Virus record (IMG/VR): IMGVR_UViG_3300042898_000881
Span: 1 to 25,699 of that record
Reading direction: 5' to 3' (one strand)
Length of the DNA stretch: 25,699 nt
Source of the DNA: a virus
Of the stretch, positions 15,806 to 22,262 are shown piece by piece (the first letter of the stretch is position 1; every line of letters starts with the position of its first letter). The notes under the pieces are model-generated. The model worked only from the letters and a program-made list of their open reading frames with translations, did not search any database and had not been told where the DNA came from. A program made the position numbers and the translations under genes.

Positions 15806-16057
15806 ATGGCAAAGTTAATAAATTTAGTACCTGGTAGAGAAATTGTAAAAGAAGAATTAGATGATATGGACGTATCGTTACCAGCATCTGCTGAAAGATT
15901 TTTAGATAGAGCAATTAAAGCATTAAAAGGATACAGTCTTAGTAGAAAAAAAGAACAATATGTAATTGCAAAATTAATCGATGCATTGGATATGACCCCA
16001 ACTCAACTTCAACAAGCCGTTCAAAAATTAAAGAGAAATAAAATTGTAAATAAATAA
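15806..16057 (+). CDS. Small hypothetical protein with shared KLINLVPGREI N-terminus
   Basis: An 83-residue protein. The start MAKLINLVPGREIVKEELDD closely parallels that of the gene at 16863 (KLVNLIPLKEIEE). The rest is helical and basic (FLDRAIKALKGYSLSRKKEQ), with a possible small helix-turn-helix-like segment, YVIAKLIDALDMTPTQLQQA. I do not recognise a family. The gene lies in the small-gene cluster between protease and scaffold, with an A-rich leader (AAATAAAAACGAA) and no Shine-Dalgarno sequence. Confidence 0.65.
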   Translation: MAKLINLVPGREIVKEELDDMDVSLPASAERFLDRAIKALKGYSLSRKKEQYVIAKLIDALDMTPTQLQQAVQKLKRNKIVNK

Positions 16058-16060
16058 CTT

Positions 16061-16489
16061 ATGATAAAGTTAAAACATATATTAAGAGAAACCGAAGAAT
16101 TTCAACAACTTCCAAGTGAATTAAAAAAACACTTTTTAGAAATTATTTCTACTTACGGACAACATAGAGAATCAATGAGTAGAAAATCTGATATTAGACA
16201 GGTTGCAGAAACATTGGGTGGTATAGCTGACGCAGCACAAGAATATACTTTAAGAGAGGGTGGTGATTGGTTTGATAGAGTAACTATTAAAAGAAATATG
16301 GGTGAGCTAAAGAAATTACAATCCGCATTTGAGAAAGAATCAATTGAAGCAAAATCACAAGAACAAAGATTGGAATCTCTATACGAAGATATGGGTCATG
16401 TGTTGGGTAGATATTTTGAAATAGCAGATATTACCGAAGATGTTATGAAACAAAGATTGGGATTACAAGAATGCAAAACTTGCAAATAA
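16061..16489 (+). CDS. Conserved helical phage protein (142 aa)
   Basis: The start MIKLKHILRETEEFQQLPSE contains the same kind of short amphipathic helix with an acidic end as its neighbours. The body has IRQVAETLGGIADAAQEYTL, then GGDWFDRVTIKRNMGELKKL and LYEDMGHVLGRYFEIADI. This pattern (DWFD.vT..RNM...LYEDmG..L.RYFeI) recurs in T4-like phages as far as I remember, without an assigned function. The last residues, CKTCK, hold a CxxC pair. The stop is directly followed by the ATG of the next gene. Probably a minor head-associated protein. Confidence 0.7.
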   Translation: MIKLKHILRETEEFQQLPSELKKHFLEIISTYGQHRESMSRKSDIRQVAETLGGIADAAQEYTLREGGDWFDRVTIKRNMGELKKLQSAFEKESIEAKSQEQRLESLYEDMGHVLGRYFEIADITEDVMKQRLGLQECKTCK

Positions 16490-16861
16490 ATGGAACAATT
16501 AGCATCGTTATTATTACATAGTAGAACACAGGCACATTCATTTCATTTAGGACAAAGGGGTGTTGGTTCATTATCTGCACATTTAGCATTGGGAACATAT
16601 TATGATTCAATTGGTGATATGATTGATGGGTTAGTTGAAGTTTATCAAGGACAATATGGTTTAATTAAATTACAACCTGTTAGTGGTTTAGATACAAACA
16701 ATGATATCAAAAATGTAATTGCATATTTCGATAAATTGATTGCAGCAGTTGCAAAACTAAGAAAAGAAGAAAAATTGCAAATGAGTTGGTTACAAAACGA
16801 CATAGATACGGTTGTAACTTTATTATACTCTACAAAATATAAATTGGTTAATTTACAATAA
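16490..16861 (+). CDS. Ferritin/Dps-like helical protein (DUF5856-like)
   Basis: A 123-residue helical protein beginning MEQLASLLLHSRTQAHSFHL, continuing SLSAHLALGTYYDSIGDMID and GLVEVYQGQYGLI. The spacing of His, Asp and Glu in SRTQAHSFHL...AHLALGTYYD...D.iDGLVEVYQG resembles the four-helix bundle of ferritin-like/Dps proteins and matches the DUF5856 phage family as I recall it. Candidate metal ligands include His16, His19 and Glu50, though not every di-iron residue can be confirmed by eye. It starts immediately after the previous stop. A role in binding DNA or iron inside the head is possible but unproven. Confidence 0.65.
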   Translation: MEQLASLLLHSRTQAHSFHLGQRGVGSLSAHLALGTYYDSIGDMIDGLVEVYQGQYGLIKLQPVSGLDTNNDIKNVIAYFDKLIAAVAKLRKEEKLQMSWLQNDIDTVVTLLYSTKYKLVNLQ

Positions 16862-16862
16862 T

Positions 16863-17168
16863 ATGAAATTAGTAAATCTTATACCATTAAAAGAAATTGA
16901 AGAACCTAGAAAAAAGGATATGGAAATATTCAATCCAATTGCAAAAGAGTATACCGATGCATTAAGTAAATTTGATACATTATCTCAAAGACAAAAAGAT
17001 TTTTCCAAGTCATATTTTAATGCAAAAAACGAAGATGATAAATTACAGGCTTTATCGAACTTAAAATCAAATCAAAATAATTTATCAAATGCTAAAACAT
17101 TATTAGATAGATTACACGATAAATACGAAAGAGCTTTAACAAAGGCACTGGCCGGTTACAAACATTAA
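16863..17168 (+). CDS. Small helical protein with shared KLVNLIPLKEI N-terminus
   Basis: A 101-residue protein starting MKLVNLIPLKEIEEPRKKDM, nearly the same opening as the gene at 15806. The remainder (EYTDALSKFDTLSQRQKDFS, LKSNQNNLSNAKTLLDRLHD) is charged helix, probably a coiled coil. LKE and IEE near the N-terminus fit the L/I-x-E consensus cut by T4-type prohead proteases. This supports, but does not prove, an internal head protein that is trimmed during maturation. Confidence 0.65.
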   Translation: MKLVNLIPLKEIEEPRKKDMEIFNPIAKEYTDALSKFDTLSQRQKDFSKSYFNAKNEDDKLQALSNLKSNQNNLSNAKTLLDRLHDKYERALTKALAGYKH

Positions 17169-17181
17169 TGGTTATATAAAT

Positions 17182-17358
17182 ATGTTAATAGTTAGCGTTA
17201 AAGGTGGAAACATAGAGTGGGCGGTAAAAGAATATAAAAAGAAAGTTCAATCCACAAAACAAATAGAAGAACTTAGAGATAGAAAGAATTTTACTAAACC
17301 TTCCAAAAGAAAGAGGTTACAAAGAGAAGAAACTATAAGAAAAAATAAATTATTTTAG
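17182..17358 (+). CDS. rpsU: Ribosomal protein bS21, phage-encoded
   Basis: A 58-residue ORF with the bS21 pattern: MLIVSVKGGNIEWAVKEYKK (beta start and first helix), then TKQIEELRDRKNFTKPSKRK and a basic helical tail ending RKNKLF. The core RxxFTKPSxxR is the hallmark of bS21, and the MLI-V-VK start is like Bacteroidota and phage versions. bS21 joins the small ribosomal subunit near the 3' end of 16S rRNA and takes part in initiation; in Bacteroidota it helps hide the anti-Shine-Dalgarno sequence. The gene lies 13 bases after the previous stop, with no Shine-Dalgarno sequence, directly upstream of the scaffold and capsid genes. It may bias host ribosomes toward phage mRNAs. Confidence 0.85.
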   Translation: MLIVSVKGGNIEWAVKEYKKKVQSTKQIEELRDRKNFTKPSKRKRLQREETIRKNKLF

Positions 17359-17404
17359 TAGTTTTCTTTAGTTTTCTAAAAAATTTACATATATATTATC
17401 AAAT

Positions 17405-17426
17405 ATCTCATTTTTTATTATGAGAT
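17405..17426 (+). other. Hairpin in the scaffold-gene leader
   Basis: ATCTCAT and ATGAGAT pair into a 7-bp stem around an 8-base loop (TTTTTATT). It could be a weak stop, an mRNA-stabilising element or a regulatory hairpin. No U-run follows, so a classic terminator is unlikely. Confidence 0.45.
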
Positions 17427-17532
17427 TACAAGACATCGTTGATTAATGAATACCCTTCTCTATAAGGTGTGACCGAACAATCAACATAATTACATTGGAG
17501 TTCCCTACAAGAATAACTTCACAACAAAATTT

Positions 17533-17537
17533 AAGGA
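17533..17537 (+). promoter_or_regulatory. Shine-Dalgarno site of the scaffold gene
   Basis: AAGGA lies six bases before the ATG at 17544. It is the only clear intergenic Shine-Dalgarno-like site in the window. A second AGGA before 21775 lies inside the end of the upstream coding sequence and may be chance. Confidence 0.55.
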
Positions 17538-17543
17538 AAAAAG

Positions 17544-18806
17544 ATGGCAAATTCAAAATTATTGAAAGAAGCAATCGCTGATGCCAAAGCCGTTAAAGAA
17601 ACTGCTTTAGCAAACGCTAAAATCGCGCTTGAAGAGGCTTTTACTCCTAGACTTCAATCTATCTTATCTCAAAAGATGAGAGCAGAAGCTGAAGCACAGG
17701 ATGATGAAGTTGAAAAAGTGGACGAAGAATTGAGTTCAACTGGTATCGGGTCTAAAGTAGACGCAGGATACGCTGAAACTCCAGGTGCAACCCCAGCTTA
17801 CGATGCAATGACTGATTTATCAGTTGGTGTAAAGAAAGATAGTGGTAAACCTGAACAAGCTGGTACTGACTATAAGAAAGTAGCAGACATTTCTGAAGAA
17901 GAAAACCCATTTGCACAACAAGATGATGCTATGGCTGGTGATGACAAAGATGCAGAAATTGCAGAATTGAAAGCTAGACTTGCAGAATTAGAAGGTGAAA
18001 ACGGAGAAGAAACTGAAGAAAATCCTTTCGCAGCAGCAGAAGGTGAAGATGAAATGGGCATGGATGACATGAGCATGGATTCTCAAATGGGTGACGATTC
18101 AATGGACATGGGTTCTGAAGATGAAGAATCAGAAGATGACATGGACTTAGAAGCAATCATCAGAGAATTGGAAGCATCTATCAATGGTGATGACAACGAA
18201 GAAGAAGCAGAAGAAGGAAGCATGTATGAAAATCTTGCTGATGGTTCTGAAGCGGGCACTGACAAAGGTGAAACTCCAAAAGTTGTTGTAACTAACGAAG
18301 CGGAAGAAGATGACAAAGAAGATGACGAAAAAGTTGTTGACTTAGAAGAAATCTTACGTGAAATGGAAGCAGACATGAAAGGTGATGACAAAGAGAAAGT
18401 TGATGAAGAAAAAGAAGAAGATGAGAAAGAAATGAAAGTTGAATTAAACGAAGCTTACAAAGTAATCAAATCTTTACAAAAAACAATCAATGAAGTTAAT
18501 TTGTTAAACGCTAAATTGTTATTCGCAAACAAATTATTCAGAGCACACAACATGACTAACGAACAAAAAGTTAAAGTGATTGAAACTTTGGATAGAACAA
18601 ACTCAGTTAGAGAAGTTAAATTGGTGTATTCTACATTAGCAGAAAACTTCAAATACTCTTCTAACAAATCTACTAAAAAATCTATTTCAGAAGGAATTGC
18701 AAGCAAAGTAACAAAATCTACTAAGCCAGCACAAGCTAAGCAAGTAATTGCTGAGAATACAAATTTCTCTGACAGATTTAAGAAATTAGCAGGTATTATT
18801 AAATAA
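17544..18806 (+). CDS. 22: Prohead core scaffold protein (gp22-like)
   Basis: The 420-residue protein fits the T4-type scaffold: a helical N-terminus (MANSKLLKEAIADAKAVKET, then IALEEAFTPRLQSILSQKM), a long acidic low-complexity middle (about 95-300, with repeated MGMDDMSMDSQMGDDSMDMG, EESEDDMDLEAIIRELEAS and VDLEEILREMEADMKGDDKE units), and a helical C-terminus (AYKVIKSLQKTINEVNLLNA ... NFSDRFKKLAGIIK). It would fill the prohead core and be degraded by gp21; LKE, LEE and similar L-x-E sites are abundant. It is longer than T4 gp22 mainly through the acidic middle. Codons are richer in C-ending and GCT/ACT/TCT forms than elsewhere, as in the next gene, suggesting high expression. Confidence 0.88.
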   Translation: MANSKLLKEAIADAKAVKETALANAKIALEEAFTPRLQSILSQKMRAEAEAQDDEVEKVDEELSSTGIGSKVDAGYAETPGATPAYDAMTDLSVGVKKDSGKPEQAGTDYKKVADISEEENPFAQQDDAMAGDDKDAEIAELKARLAELEGENGEETEENPFAAAEGEDEMGMDDMSMDSQMGDDSMDMGSEDEESEDDMDLEAIIRELEASINGDDNEEEAEEGSMYENLADGSEAGTDKGETPKVVVTNEAEEDDKEDDEKVVDLEEILREMEADMKGDDKEKVDEEKEEDEKEMKVELNEAYKVIKSLQKTINEVNLLNAKLLFANKLFRAHNMTNEQKVKVIETLDRTNSVREVKLVYSTLAENFKYSSNKSTKKSISEGIASKVTKSTKPAQAKQVIAENTNFSDRFKKLAGIIK

Positions 18807-18825
18807 AATATTAAAAAAACAAACA

Positions 18826-20442
18826 ATGGACATTAAAAAATTAATGACTGGCGCTAACCCTCAAAGCGTAATGCTTGAACAAACTAGAGGTTTGAAAAGC
18901 AAATGGGAAAAAACAGGTCTACTTGAAGGAGTAGGTTCTGAAACAACTAAGCATGGTATGGCAGTAATGTTAGAAAACCAAGCTAAACAATTATTAGATG
19001 AGGCTACAAGAACAGGTACATCTTCTGGTTCAGAAGAGTGGGCAGGTGTTGCGTTACCTTTGGTGAGAAGAATCTTCGGTTCTATCGCAGCTAAAGAATT
19101 CGTTTCAGTTCAACCAATGAACTTACCTTCAGGTCTTATTTTCTACATGGACTTTAAATATGGTACTAACACAACTTTAGGTAGACCAGCAGTAAGTGAA
19201 TCATTATTCGGTAATGGTGGTACTTTCGGTAAAGATAACTTATCTCCTGCAGGAAACAAATTAGGTTCAACTCAAGCAGCTGAAGGTGGTTTGTATGGTG
19301 CTGGTAGATTTGGATACACAATCAACGATACAACTGCAGCAGCAGTTGCAACTGTAACTTCTGGTTCTGCATCTGATTTCTTAGGTAACGAAACATTATC
19401 TGCATCTTTTGCAGCAACTCCAAACGGTTGGAGAAAAGTAAAAGTAGGTTTACCTTCTAACGCTGATTACAATGGTGTAAGAGCATTTAAAGTTTCTGGT
19501 TCAACTGCAGTAACTTTATTCCCTGAATTAACTACTGTAGATAGTTTAGGTTCTGCATCTTTCTATGTATCTTCTTCAGCTGTATTGGTTGCAACTGACT
19601 TAGTAACTCAAACTTTGACTTACCATGTACAACCTAATGATATCTCAAGAGGTGATTTTGAAGATAGAGGAACCGATTTAGCAATCCCAGAAATCGAATT
19701 AGAATTGAAATCTGAGCCTATCGTTGCTAAGACAAGAAAATTAAAAGCAATTTGGACTCCTGAATTAGCTCAAGACTTAAACGCTTACCATAGTGTAGAC
19801 GCTGAAGCTGAGTTAACTCAAATGTTGTCTGAGTACATCTCTTTAGAAATCGACTTAGAAATCTTAGAAATGTTACAACAAAACGCTTTCACAACTGACT
19901 ATTGGTCAGCTAGAGTTGGATACGATTATGATTCTGCTTCTGGTAGATTCGCAGTTGATTCTAACGCAGCAGCTGCTTCTGCTTACACAAAGAGCACTTG
20001 GTATCAAACTTTGGGTATTAAATTACAAAAAGTTTCTAACAAGATTCATCAATTAACTATGAGAGGTGGTGCAAACTTTATCGTTGTATCTCCAAACGTA
20101 GCAACAATTTTAGAATCAATGAATGGTTTCTCTGCTAATCCAGGTAAAGACGCTTTATCTTTCGCAGCAGGTGTTTCTAACATCGGTTCTATCTCTAACA
20201 GATATGACGTTTACAAAAACCCATACATGACTGAGAATGTAATCTTATTAGGTTTCAAAGGTTCTAACTTCTTCGAAACAGGAGCAGTTTACGCACCATA
20301 TGTACCATTGATTATGACTCCATTAGTTTATGACCCAACTAACTTCACTCCAAGAAGAGGTGTTATGACTAGATACGCTAAGAAAATCGTAAGACCAGAA
20401 TTTTACGGTAAGATTATCGTTGATGGTTTAAACACTTTATAA
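18826..20442 (+). CDS. 23: Major capsid protein (gp23-like)
   Basis: The 538-residue protein has the T4-type HK97-fold capsid layout. The N-terminal delta domain (about 1-59) ends in AKQLLDEATRTGTS, where L-D-E at 57-59 fits the gp21 cleavage consensus, as at T4 gp23 Glu65. Next come LPLVRRIFGSIAAKEFVSVQ, PMNLPSGLIFYMDFKYG, the repeated-strand insertion, KTRKLKAIWTPELAQDLNAY, ISLEIDLEILEMLQQNA and the C-terminal RGVMTRYAKKIVRPEFYGKI. It would form the hexamers of the head shell. The codons prefer AAC, TTC, TAC and GCT, unlike most neighbours, consistent with very high expression. No Shine-Dalgarno sequence precedes the ATG, only an A-rich leader (TTAAAAAAACAAACA). A strong terminator follows. 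Confidence 0.95.
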   Translation: MDIKKLMTGANPQSVMLEQTRGLKSKWEKTGLLEGVGSETTKHGMAVMLENQAKQLLDEATRTGTSSGSEEWAGVALPLVRRIFGSIAAKEFVSVQPMNLPSGLIFYMDFKYGTNTTLGRPAVSESLFGNGGTFGKDNLSPAGNKLGSTQAAEGGLYGAGRFGYTINDTTAAAVATVTSGSASDFLGNETLSASFAATPNGWRKVKVGLPSNADYNGVRAFKVSGSTAVTLFPELTTVDSLGSASFYVSSSAVLVATDLVTQTLTYHVQPNDISRGDFEDRGTDLAIPEIELELKSEPIVAKTRKLKAIWTPELAQDLNAYHSVDAEAELTQMLSEYISLEIDLEILEMLQQNAFTTDYWSARVGYDYDSASGRFAVDSNAAAASAYTKSTWYQTLGIKLQKVSNKIHQLTMRGGANFIVVSPNVATILESMNGFSANPGKDALSFAAGVSNIGSISNRYDVYKNPYMTENVILLGFKGSNFFETGAVYAPYVPLIMTPLVYDPTNFTPRRGVMTRYAKKIVRPEFYGKIIVDGLNTL

Positions 20443-20484
20443 TCTTTGAGTAGATTAGATAAGTAATAGACTTACAATAAAAAG

Positions 20485-20518
20485 AAAAGGGGAGAGTAGA
20501 AATACTTTCCCCTTTTTT
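20485..20518 (+). terminator. Intrinsic terminator after the major capsid gene
   Basis: AAAAGGGGAGAGTA (20485-20498) pairs with TACTTTCCCCTTTT (20503-20516) around a GAAA tetraloop. This gives a 14-bp stem with one G-U pair, followed by more T. It lies 42 bases after the gp23 stop and is the only strong intrinsic terminator seen in the window. Confidence 0.9.
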
Positions 20519-20540
20519 ATTTATATAATTCATATTTATA
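20518..20540 (+). promoter_or_regulatory. Two TATTTATA motifs before the neck block
   Basis: TATTTATA occurs at 20518-20525, overlapping the terminator tail, and at 20533-20540, 24 bases before the ATG at 20565. A new promoter is expected here because a terminator has just ended the previous transcript, which makes this the best-supported place for the motif to be a promoter element. Confidence 0.45.
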
Positions 20541-20557
20541 GTAGTAAAACTATAAAT
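20534..20557 (+). other. Inverted repeat upstream of the neck gene
   Basis: ATTTATAGT (20534-20542) and ACTATAAAT (20549-20557) can pair into a 9-bp stem with a 6-base loop (AGTAAA). It overlaps the second TATTTATA motif and could be an operator or a 5'-UTR hairpin. No function can be assigned. Confidence 0.4.
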
Positions 20558-20564
20558 TTTAGAT

Positions 20565-21773
20565 ATGTCCCTAAACTTAAAATGGCCAGGCAGTGGTTCA
20601 GCTATATCAGGCTCAACTCCATTTGGATTGTACGATAATGATATAGATTTCAGAAATGATGGCCCTAAAACGGCAACATGGGTTGCAAAACGATTAGGAT
20701 ATCCAATTGTTGATGTAGAATTATTGGATGAACAAATATATTCTTGTTTTGAAGAATCTGTTTCGGAATATTCAGCACAAGTAAACCAATTTAATCTTCG
20801 TAATAATCTTGATATTTTAAGAGGTCAACCAAAAGGTAGGGTTGCAAATTATTCACAAACACTTGTAGATGGTTCATTTTTACCAACAACAATCCGTATG
20901 GCCCAACAATATGGTACATTAGCCGGAGTTGGTGGTTCTACTGCTATTAAAAAAGCATATATTGATTTAATACCAGGTCAGCAAAAATATGATATAATAA
21001 CATCGGCGGTAGATGTAGAAGTATTGGCAGCATCTGGAAGTGTATCGGCATCATTTTCAACATTATTTACAGGAAGTTCTACAATTGATGTGACTAGAGT
21101 ATTTCACGAAGCAACTCCTGCAATTGCACGTTTCTTTGACCCGTATTCGGTTGGAGCACAGGGTACATTGAATTTAATGAGTGAATTGGGATTTGGTCAA
21201 TTTTCACCCGCAGCACAATTCTTAATGATGCCTCTTTATGAAGATGTTTTAAGAATGCAACAAATTGAATTTAATGACCATATAAGAAAATCTGCACATA
21301 GTTTTAATATTGTAAATAATATATTAGAAATATTTCCAATACCAACTACCGGTACATTAAGCAGAATATATTTTGAATATATGAGTAGAGATGAATTTGA
21401 ACATGATTCACAAACTATTCAAGCCGATTCACTTTCTGATTATTCCGACATTCCATATGATTTTATTCAGTATTCAAATATAAACGATGTGGGTAAACAA
21501 TGGATTAGAAAATATACATTGGCATTATCAAAAGAATTATTAGGAGCAATTAGAGAAAAATATAACTCTATTCCAATTCCAGATGGTGAAGTTAGTTTAG
21601 ATGGTGCTGCATTGAGAGCGGAGGCCCAAGTTGAAAAAGATGCACTAATAGACCAATTGAGAGATAATTTGGAAGAAATGAGTAGAAAGAATGTGATGGA
21701 AAATAAAACACATGAATCGAATCACCATCAAGAAATGTTAAGAAAAGTTCCTTTAAAATTATATGTAGGATAA
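20565..21773 (+). CDS. 13: Neck protein (gp13-like)
   Basis: The 402-residue protein has segments typical of T4-like head-completion neck proteins: WVAKRLGYPIVDVELLDEQI with EESVSEYSAQVNQF near the N-terminus, then KQWIRKYTLALSKELLGAIR and IPDGEVSLDGAALRAEAQVE with EKDALIDQLRDNLEEM near the C-terminus. Gp13 with gp14 closes the filled head and prepares it for tail joining. It is longer than T4 gp13 (about 309 residues), as expected if the extra length lies in the central part. It starts after the capsid terminator, so it likely opens a separate transcript. The assignment rests on remembered family patterns and on the two gp14/15-like genes that follow. Confidence 0.65.
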   Translation: MSLNLKWPGSGSAISGSTPFGLYDNDIDFRNDGPKTATWVAKRLGYPIVDVELLDEQIYSCFEESVSEYSAQVNQFNLRNNLDILRGQPKGRVANYSQTLVDGSFLPTTIRMAQQYGTLAGVGGSTAIKKAYIDLIPGQQKYDIITSAVDVEVLAASGSVSASFSTLFTGSSTIDVTRVFHEATPAIARFFDPYSVGAQGTLNLMSELGFGQFSPAAQFLMMPLYEDVLRMQQIEFNDHIRKSAHSFNIVNNILEIFPIPTTGTLSRIYFEYMSRDEFEHDSQTIQADSLSDYSDIPYDFIQYSNINDVGKQWIRKYTLALSKELLGAIREKYNSIPIPDGEVSLDGAALRAEAQVEKDALIDQLRDNLEEMSRKNVMENKTHESNHHQEMLRKVPLKLYVG

Positions 21774-21774
21774 T

Positions 21775-22260
21775 ATGCCAAAATTTATATCCAATAGAGA
21801 TGTTAGTTTCTTCAAAAGTATAGCGAGAGAACTTGTAGATACCGTTATACAAAATACCTGTGTTTTATTTAAAATTAATATAAATGAAACCAAAGTAAAT
21901 TTGTATGGTGAAGCTATGAATAAGACCTGGTATCCTGGTGTAGAATTATATACCTTAATTGCAAAAGAACCACGTGCAGTTCAATACGAAGGATTTGGTG
22001 CAGACACTTCTCAAAATATAGAATTTCGTTTTGACAGATATATGTTAGAAGAAAAAGAAACATATCCAGAAATTGGAGATGTTATTTATTTTGACAATTC
22101 ATATTATGAAATCGATAATGTAAACGAATCACAATTTATAGGTGGTAATCCATTTTTAACGGATGATTTAGAATCTGATTTTAGTAGAAATATGAGTATA
22201 ATATGTTCTACATTTATGGTTTCAAAATCTAATTTAAATATAGAAGAAAGAATTAAATAA
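21775..22260 (+). CDS. 14: Neck protein (gp14-like)
   Basis: A 161-residue beta-rich protein beginning MPKFISNRDVSFFKSIAREL, with INETKVNLYGEAMNKTWYPG and YPEIGDVIYFDNSYYEIDNV followed by NESQFIGGNP. This PEIGDVI-x-F-x-N-x-YYEIDNVNE pattern is shared with gp14 of T4-like phages as I recall. It starts one base after the gp13-like stop; AGGA lies eight bases before the ATG but inside the upstream coding end. Shorter than T4 gp14 (about 256 residues). Confidence 0.55.
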   Translation: MPKFISNRDVSFFKSIARELVDTVIQNTCVLFKININETKVNLYGEAMNKTWYPGVELYTLIAKEPRAVQYEGFGADTSQNIEFRFDRYMLEEKETYPEIGDVIYFDNSYYEIDNVNESQFIGGNPFLTDDLESDFSRNMSIICSTFMVSKSNLNIEERIK

Positions 22261-22262
22261 TT

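Larger units (their letters stand above)
17359..17543 (+). promoter_or_regulatory. 185-base leader between bS21 and scaffold genes
   Basis: This is the longest non-coding gap. It begins with a direct repeat (TAGTTTTCT twice), followed by an AT-rich block with ACATATATATTATC near 17386, a possible promoter region. A 7-bp hairpin at 17405-17426 and a long-range inverted repeat, GTTGATT (17438-17444) with AATCAAC (17479-17485), suggest a structured 5' UTR. Two 8-codon ORFs (17420-17446 and 17446-17472) overlap by one base. The leader ends in an AAGGA ribosome binding site before gp22. Confidence 0.5.

Noticed and set aside
17175-17182. TATAAATA (exact T4 late promoter core) overlapping the bS21 start
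   Set aside because: It covers the first base of the bS21 ATG, so a transcript starting downstream would lack the start codon. It may be chance in AT-rich DNA.
17359-17543. Possible tRNA in the leader
   Set aside because: No T-arm GTTCRA motif, no acceptor pairing and no anticodon arm could be found; only simple hairpins.
17870-18391. Ser-rich minus-strand ORFs opposite the scaffold gene
   Set aside because: GAA/GAT-rich acidic codons on the + strand read as TTC/ATC (Ser/Phe/Ile-rich) on the minus strand; a compositional shadow of gp22.
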